DNA of 64,000 bases from Bathynomus jamesi. Taxonomy: Eukaryota > Arthropoda > Malacostraca > Isopoda > Cirolanidae. The notes below the pieces were generated by a model. That model was not told the DNA's origin. It did no database searches and worked only from the letters and a program-made list of their open reading frames with translations. The stretch is from the NCBI GenBank assembly GCA_023014485.1, contig JAJOZX010006148.1, positions 186,001 to 250,000 on the forward strand. The letters are read 5' to 3'. Position numbers and translations under genes: made by a program. Shown piece after piece: positions 57,430 through 64,000 of this stretch. Position 1 is the stretch's first letter, and every line of letters begins with the position of its first letter.

Positions 57430-58150
57430 AAATTCTTACTTAGTATGCAATTTGTGTAATTTGGAAACAACTGAAAATGTAGGAATCAGTGTGATTTCTG
57501 TCAAAAACTGCACGACCATATTTGCATGAATTGGGATGATAGGAAAATATCCCTCGTCTCGAACGCTAAACAAATCGCAAGGGTCAAATTTCTGTGTGAC
57601 GCATGTACACAGACTGTAAATTCTTTTACGATATTTAAAGAAATGGAGAAAGCGAATACGAGTGTCAGAAAAGGAGGGAATAATGGGGAAACAAGAGTCC
57701 CGAAATGTCCCAATGCAGCAACGGGTGGATGAGAGACAAGCAAATAAAAATATAACACAGAATGAAAACATAAAACAAAGAAAAAAGATGAATAAAATTT
57801 GCGATGTAGTAAAACTGCCCAACGAAGAAAATAATAAAAAGATAAAAACTAAAAACGTAGGATATAAACAACCGACAAATACTAAAACATAAGAAATGAC
57901 AAGGATAATAGTAAAAACAATGATAAGAATAATGAAAATAATAAAAATAATAATAATAACAAAACTAAAAACAGAAAATAATCAGGTGACAAGAAATAGA
58001 AGTGTAGAAAATCTGTAAATACTACACAAAAGGGCACTGAAGATATCGGAATGGGCAATGTATCTATGCACATCCCACGTTACACAAGAGGATGTTGCAA
58101 ATTTGAAAAGAATTGCAAGTTCCACCATCTTACTGTTTATAACACCTATG

Positions 58151-58978
58151 CAGGGCCGGCCTTAGGCCAATTGAATCTATTTGACCAAATTGGGCCCCGC
58201 GCTCACATGGGCCCCGCACAAGGGTTGCCACCTCCAGCTTTGAAAAATAAGGAATGCAGTCTTTCGAGCCACGTTTAAACAGTTGAAAAAACATGTTGAT
58301 TTATTTGGCTTTTTGAGTAAATTTCAACAAATTTCAAAGGAGGAATTACAAAAACATGCTGCAGATTTGGAAACTGCGCTAACAGATGTCAAGCTCATTC
58401 AGGAAAACGAACTTGTCAACTCTGTAAAGTTAGCAGATTTAGATGGTCATATGCTGGTCGAGGAAATGGAAGCACTGAAGCCAATTCTTCCTTCTTCATA
58501 CTTTGGAAAGTCTTTCAAAATCCTGGAATTCCTTGCTTTGAATGAGAGAGCTACTGGATTTCCAAATTTTTTTATTGCTCTACGCATATTTTTGACAATT
58601 CCAGTCACAGTGGCGTCAGGGGAAAGGAGCTTTTCCAAATTAAAATTGACCAAATCTTATCTAAGGTCAAACATGCTCCAAGATAGACTCAACAACCTTG
58701 CAATATTATCCATAGAATGTGATGAAGCAAAAAACTTAAACTTCAACAAAATTTTGAAAGAGTTTGCAAAACAGAAAGCAAGAAAGATTTCTTTATAAGT
58801 ATAGTTTTGTTTTAACACGTTTTATGTCAAAATATAAGCTAATAAATATAGATATTGTTTTATTTTTAATACAACGTAATAGCATATATTCCTGATACCT
58901 AATTTGAAATAATCTTAAGTCCAGGAGGCCCCACCAAAATGGTTCAAATTGGGCCCCGCAATTGCTAAGGCCGGCCTG
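58151..58978 (+). mobile_element. hAT element 1 (828 bases), target duplication cacctatg
   Basis: Ends CAGGGCCGGCCTTAGGCCAA and, mirrored, CAGGCCGGCCTTAGCAATTG. cacctatg occurs at 58,143-58,150 and 58,979-58,986, a perfect 8-base duplication. It is internally deleted: only the transposase C-terminus remains. Confidence 0.95.
58283..58798 (+). pseudogene. hAT transposase C-terminal fragment (element 1)
   Basis: The 171-residue open frame ends with the hAT dimerisation domain: FFIALRIFLTIPVTVASGER, SFSKLKLTKSYLRSNM and LNNLAILSIECD. The DNA-binding and catalytic N-terminal parts are missing. The ATG is fortuitous; the frame is a deletion remnant. Related to, but distinct from, the fragment at 60,080. 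Confidence 0.88.
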
Positions 58979-59747
58979 CACCTATGCAAAATATGGGAGG
59001 TGCAAATACGGACAAAACTGCCGTAAAGAAACGCAACAGGTGAACAGGAAAACGAATATCAAAGAGGGCTACCAATTTTTTAGACGTAGCTAACACAATT
59101 CAGCTGCTAAATACTATCCAGCAAATACAAAGTCAGCTGACAAATATAGGAATCCGAAAGCCGGACAGGAGGCACGCGCAAAGACACTTCATGCGTTATC
59201 GACAAAGATAAAGAGAAGCAAATTCTCGGACGACCACAAGGCAACGGAACCGGCACCACCATTGGAAAACGAATCGCAACCACATGTATGTGAAAACGAT
59301 GGAGAAAAAATAAAAATAATCCTAGCCAACATTCAGGGCCTTAAAGCAAGTCATTCCCCGGACAAAGTTTTGTACCTGAAGGGACTCATGCAAGAAACCG
59401 GAGCAGACTTTGCATGTCTTACGGAAACCATCTAAAGGACTGCCAGGCGAACTGTGAAAACTGTGAGTTCTGTGTTGACAAAAAAGAAATACAAATTGAC
59501 AACTATAACATACTCCGAGCCAACAGAACAGTGAGACGTAAATGAGGATGTGCTATTTACACACGCGAAAGACATATGGCAGAAATGACTAAGTACTTCA
59601 AACAGCTACGTAGAATGTGTATCAACAAAGTTGAAAAATTAAATATGGTACTAATTGTAATGTACAGACCCCCGAACACGCCAACTTCAACATTCTCAAA
59701 TTCCATTAAGAGGTCAGAAACTGGGTAAAAGTTCTACATTCTCCAAC

Positions 59748-61251
59748 CAGAGGCGTACCTAAAGTATTTGGCACCTGGGGCGGATCCTTCCTTTGGCACC
59801 CCCCATAAATAATTTTAAAATTTAAACACACAGAAAAATATATTATGTTTGCAAGTAGATTTTAAACAGTACAGTACTGTCATAAGCAAATTGGAAATAA
59901 GAAAAATGCAGGACATTAAAAATTCAGTGAACAGGTAATACAGCATTTTATTTTATACAAAAAATACAGGAAATCCAGTCTCAACGCTCAGCCTATTCTT
60001 CAAAGGTAAATAGAGAGGATTCACAGTCTCTGCTTTCGAGCCTTAATTTCTGCAAATTGATCAATGACCTCATCAAAATTCACCTTCTTTGCATATCATG
60101 TTCAATTGAAAGTAAAGCCAGATTTGTCAATCTTGTCTGACTCATGGTCGAACGAAAGAAATTTTTTATCAATTTCAATTTGGAAAAACTTCTTTCACAT
60201 GAAGCAATAGACACACAGACAGTCAAAAAAAATCTCAAACACAGTGACAAGCTTGGCGAAGATTCACAAAAATTCCATTTCACAATAAACTCCAGAAACT
60301 GCAATGCTGTCCATTTCTTTGCCTCTTCAACGCTGATTTTGGCAGCTTCCAAATGCCTCCGAAGTCGTCCAATTTCTACACTGATATCTTCATCAGAGAA
60401 TTCATCGAAAATCTGAGTCAAATTTGGAATATACTTCCGAAGTTCTTCTTCTGTTGCAACAACCAAAGTGTTTGGCTGAATAACAGCGAAGATTGACAGA
60501 ATTTGATCCATTGCCTTAGAACGAATCTCCAATTCTTGATGAAAGCGATCAAGACATTCAAACATAGCCCTTTTTACTTCTTCTGGCAATGTGAGACCAG
60601 CATCCTTTGCCATCTCTCCTATATCCTTTTTCGGAGCTTTACTCTCCCTCTTCTCTCGATAGAAATGTCCATTTCCTCACACTTTGTAGTTGCATAATGA
60701 ATGGCCCTCTCCACAATGCATTTACCGGGTATTATAACATCACGACGATGCATTTATAAACACTTAAACATCACTATGATACCACATTGTCAAAAATTAC
60801 TGGACACTAGTATAAGTACCATGATATTGTTATAAACACCAGCACTTTATGCTTTATCATAATTATTTAATGAAACATACTCATGTATGTAGAGTCACAG
60901 TGTCAAGTGAACAAGACTTGGAATGTCAGTTGCAGCCAGTTGGCTATGCTCAACAAACTGATGACTAAAACGTCAACAAACATTCGCCTTTCGATGTAAT
61001 TTTTATCAAATATTTAATTTTTCGTTTGTAAATTTTGTATTGCCAATAAAAATAAAAATTTATTTTATAGTGGAAATTAACATTAAGCTGTTGTAATAGT
61101 TTGAACATTTTTTCATTTTTTTCTTACTTTGGCGAATTTTTCATTTGGTTTGAAAACTTGTACTGGTATTTCAACTCTCCCGATGGCACCCCCCCTCCTG
61201 GCTGTCACCTGGGGCGGACCGCCCCCCTCGCACCCCCTTAGTACGCCACTG
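59748..61251 (-). mobile_element. hAT element 2 (1,504 bases), target duplication tctccaac
   Basis: Ends CAGAGGCGTACCTAAAGTAT and, mirrored, CAGTGGCGTACTAAGGGGGT. tctccaac flanks both sides (59,740-59,747; 61,252-61,259). The (T)GGCACC / GGGGCGGA words recur inside both ends. It encodes a minus-strand transposase fragment. Confidence 0.95.
60080..60613 (-). pseudogene. hAT transposase C-terminal fragment (element 2)
   Basis: The 177-residue open frame ends SLSLCLRFFLTVCVSIASCE then RSFSKLKLIKNFFRST and LTNLALLSIEHD, the hAT dimerisation domain. An upstream helical segment (RFHQELEIRSKAMDQILSIF) is of the kind found in zinc-finger MYM-type hAT proteins. Catalytic and BED regions are absent. 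Confidence 0.88.
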
Positions 61252-62721
61252 TCTCCAACCCAAATATTTTTCTCTGTAGTGATTTTAATTTTTCATTTAT
61301 GAAATATAAAAGGATAAGAAATATGTATACACCAGAACAAGGGGGGCACACGGGAAGACCAGGAGCAGTTAAAAATGCTACTTGCTCTAGCCGATGCATT
61401 TATGTTAACACAAGAAATAACAGAAAACAAGAAAAAACAACTGCCTAGATTTGGTATTCACAAACAACAGCAACCTAATTGATAAAGTAGAAATATCCCC
61501 ATCTATAATATCGGATCACAACATTATTGAAATAACCAATATAAAAGCAACAGGAAAGGAAAAAACATGAACAATAGAAAGAAGCAAATTCGAAATTTTA
61601 AATTTTCACTCCAAAGTTATAAACTGGGAAGGTGTTGCATCTAGCATAGAAGCAATAGATTTGAAGGCCTTAAAAGTCAAGACAACGGAAGAGATGCTAA
61701 TTACCTTAGAGGAGAAGACGCTGGAAATTGTGGAAAGACATGTCCCAAAAATGCAACAAAGAGGAAAGAGAAGCAGGTTTGAGAAACAAAAGAGGTCAGT
61801 GTTCCGAAAGAGAAAAAGAGTGACTGCAAAATTAAGTAACAGCAAAGGCAACAACATCAGAAAAATATTAAATGATAAACTGCAGAGTATAGATTGCGCC
61901 ATACAGGAACTAATTGAGAAGCATAGAGAAAAAGAAGAAGACGACGCTATAGAAGCGATAAAGGTTAACTCAAAGTACTTCTATAATTTTGCAAAAAGGA
62001 AGTCGAAAAATCACACGACTATCAGACATTTGAAAAATGAAGACGGTGTTTTATCTGGTGATCTAACGGAAGTATCTGAAATATTAAGAGCTCAGTTCGA
62101 ATCATCTTTCAGTACCCCAAAAACTGACAAACTGATATGCGATAGAAACGCGTTCTTTGAAGAAGAACTACAAGGGGAAAGTATAACGGATTTTGACTTT
62201 ACGACGGATGATATTGTACAAGTTATAGGGAAACTAAAAGCACACTCAGCGGCAGGACCGGACAAATGGAATGCCACACTGATCAAAATCTGCAAGAATG
62301 CAATCGCTGAGCCCCTATATTGGATATGGAGACGATCACTAGACACGGGAGAAATACCGAGCATCCTGAAGAGAGCGAGCATAGTCCCAATATATAAATG
62401 AGGAGATCGATCAGAGGCCAAAAACTATAGGCCAGTATCGCTTACATCTCATCTCACTAAAATATTTGAAAGAATAGTCAGAGAAAAAATCTGACTTTTT
62501 GGAAACGCAAAAAAATATTAAATGATAACCAACATGGATTTCGATCAGGCAAATCATGCCTATCACAACTAACATTACAACAACATTACTGATGCACTTG
62601 AAAGTAATGAAAACTATGATGTAATATACACAAACTTTGCAAGCGTTTGACAAGTGTGACCATGGAATCATAAAACATAAACTGAAATATATGGGAATAA
62701 CAGGAAAAGTAGGGAAATGGA

Positions 62722-64000
62722 TAAGGGGTTCCAAAAAACCTTAGCCCCCCCCCCCATTTGCAGCTTACATGTTTACTTATATCGAAATAGTTTTTAGTGA
62801 TTATAAAAATATATAAAATTCTTTATTTATTGCAGGTATTAAAATTACTCTGGCTGATAAAGTGATAATATAATGGCTTCTCAATTAATTGGTGATTCTG
62901 AGAGGCAACGTGTGATAGATCGCATACGAGCAATAACATTTCGGGAAGCTCGTGATGCTGGAGCCACCTTTATAACACGTTCATGGGTTGCCAAAAAAGT
63001 TGCGAAGAAGTGAGGACTTCGTCAAAAGAAATTCGAATAAAACTTTGGATGAATGTGAAATGGATACAACCAAATCTGGGCGCCCAAATTTGCCACTCTC
63101 TCAGGAACAAAGGACAGCATTGAAAGCGGTACGCGTAAGCGGAAAAACAGCTGTGCTAAACTTTCTAGAGAGATCGAAGTGTTGAGAGGAAAGATCGTTA
63201 GTGGTGAGATCATTCGACTGTACCGTCATAGGCAAGGTTTAAAGCCTTGGCATGAACTTCCAAAGCCAAGAAAAACTCAACTTAACATCGATGACAGAAT
63301 GTGGTTTGCCCATTATCTTGAAGATTGGGATGTGGATGATTTCATGCATTTAGCTGTCTCCGATGAATTTTTTGTTGACGTAACACATCGGCCTAACTAC
63401 CAAAATGATCGAGTGTGGGCCACAACACCAGATGAAATCGATGACAATGAACATTATCGCGAATTATTAAAAAGTTCAGACTGTGTTGGTGTGTTTGTTT
63501 TGTTCACTGCAAAGAAGCTCATGTGGGTGCTGAAGCCAAATGGTCAGAGTTGGGATGGACAGTATTTTCGTGATATTATTCTATCCCAGCATGTCATTCC
63601 TTTTCTAAGAAACCCAAACAATGTTATGGATGTCGATCAGGTCACACTTCTGCAAGATAAGGTTTTCTGCTTTAAGGCATTAGCCACTCAACAGTTGTTG
63701 CGGAACCATGAGATCGATTTCTTTGGAAATGAAGAATGGCCAGGAAATTCTCCTCCTGAACGTCTGTGAACACATTGGATCAGTTATAAAGGACAAGGTT
63801 GAATGTCTCTTGTTTCAAGAACCTGCAGCAAATCGATTTTCGAAGGATACAATGACTTAACACATTGAAACTGTTTTAGAAAATTTGCGTAACGATCAAG
63901 ATCTATTCACGTCACTTTTGGCAAGCTATCCAAAGCGAATTCAGGCTGTTTTCACCATACGAAAAAGAAGACATTAGTCAGCTAGAAGGGACTCAGAGAA
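62722..64000 (+). mobile_element. Tc1-like element, running off the right edge
   Basis: A TA at about 62,722 followed by aggggttccaaaaaacctta breaks the LINE RT. Downstream lie a C-run, an AT-rich leader with ttatttattgcag before gtatt (3' splice-site-like), and a transposase. The right end is outside the window. Confidence 0.65.
62873..64000 (+). pseudogene. Tc1-like transposase, frame-broken, C-terminus off window
   Basis: Start MASQLIGDSERQRVIDRIRA at 62,873. Frames then shift (62,988-63,185; 63,179-63,769). First catalytic block HLAVSDEFFVDVTHRPNYQN. Second block VTLLQDKVFCFKA. At the third block the chain reads EEWPGNSPPERL: a small deletion at about 63,750 removes the expected Asp and shifts frame into NVCEHIGSVIKDKVE. 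A TAA follows at 63,858. It is inactive. Confidence 0.85.

Larger units (their letters stand above)
57440..59100 (+). pseudogene. LINE ORF1 protein with PHD-like and CCCH zinc fingers
   Basis: The N-terminal part carries spaced C/H residues ending KFLCDACTQTVNSF, like a PHD/FYVE-type finger. It is followed by a coiled, Lys/Asn-rich stretch (57,662-57,892). Two CCCH-type fingers follow: RYTRGCCKFEKNCKFHH before the hAT insertion, and KYGRCKYGQNCRKE straight after it. ORF1 proteins bind the LINE RNA. The insertion point falls exactly between the two fingers. Frame breaks occur near 57,735 and 57,892. Confidence 0.65.
59290..62720 (+). pseudogene. LINE ORF2: endonuclease and reverse transcriptase
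   Basis: Endonuclease N-terminus KIKIILANIQGLKASHSP to DFACLTETI at 59,308-59,435. After the second hAT, SDFNFSFMKYKR near 61,280, then LDLVFTNNSNLIDKV and the ISDHNIIEI motif near 61,510. An open frame 61,661-62,401 covers the linker and RT start (KLKAHSAAGPDKWNATLIK, ILKRASIVPIYK). AKNYRPVSLTSHLTKIFERI follows at 62,415 and degrades toward 62,720. The YADD motif is not reached. Domains match the copies at 28,490 and 53,205, which cover the missing 3' part. Confidence 0.88.
57430..62721 (+). mobile_element. Jockey-like LINE, nearly full length, interrupted by two hAT elements
   Basis: ORF1 (about 57,440-59,100) and ORF2 (about 59,290-62,720) lie in order. Removing the hAT insertions at 58,151-58,978 and 59,748-61,251, each with a perfect 8-base duplication, leaves a continuous LINE. 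The RT domain is cut at 62,721 by a Tc1-like element. It is decayed by many indels and stops. Confidence 0.85.

Noticed and set aside
57436..58073. Minus-strand hydrophobic ORFs (membrane-protein-like)
   Set aside because: Antisense to Lys/Asn-rich LINE ORF1; the hydrophobicity is a composition artefact.

Overview
The window is repeat-dense eukaryotic DNA with no recognisable host gene. It is probably from an arthropod. The evidence for that is arthropod-type core promoters (TCAGTY-like initiators with a TATA box or DPE), an errantivirus-like env-bearing LTR element, a 5S-rRNA-derived SINE and many Tc1/mariner and hAT families typical of arthropod genomes. The exact taxon cannot be fixed from the sequence. 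Long (TA)n, (CA)n and (GT)n tracts punctuate the whole window and often mark element boundaries.

Region 1 (1 to about 8,900) is one side of a Maverick/Polinton (adintovirus-like) element. A leftward set (rve integrase running off the left edge, a conserved hypothetical protein, a small basic protein and a packaging ATPase) diverges from a rightward protein-primed type DNA polymerase B. Three unrecognised small genes and several minisatellites follow the polymerase. No capsid or protease gene is visible; they may lie off the left edge.

Region 2 (8,900-30,800) is a graveyard of small elements: a C-rich minisatellite, three copies of a 5S-derived SINE, a Tc1 element, hAT-type and Tc1-type MITEs, an IS630/mariner-like element whose transposase has lost its middle catalytic block, several fold-backs, a 2.5-kb head-to-head inverted pair of Penelope-like fragments encoding a GIY-YIG endonuclease, and a jockey-like LINE fragment.

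Region 3 (30,825-41,290) is a complete-length errantivirus-like LTR retroelement. It has 1.08-kb LTRs that are almost identical, so the insertion is recent, then gag, PR-RT-RNase H-integrase, and an env gene of the insect fusion-protein type. Several reading-frame breaks fall at homopolymers.

Region 4 (41,290-64,000) holds nested palindromic mariner derivatives, a hAT relative with ATCCGC subterminal repeats, a mariner of SETMAR type, a jockey/I-type LINE on the minus strand, tRNA-derived SINEs including an inverted pair, and a jockey-like LINE (about 57,430-62,721). That LINE is interrupted by two hAT elements with perfect 8-bp target duplications and is then cut by a Tc1-like element running off the right edge.

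The genes do not form a host pathway; the interaction is between mobile elements. SINE tails resemble LINE tails, non-autonomous elements carry ends of autonomous ones, and elements insert into each other and into (TA)n. Two themes deserve checking: frame breaks concentrated on homopolymers (consensus indel errors versus true decay), and the repeated occurrence of near-perfect inverted duplications.
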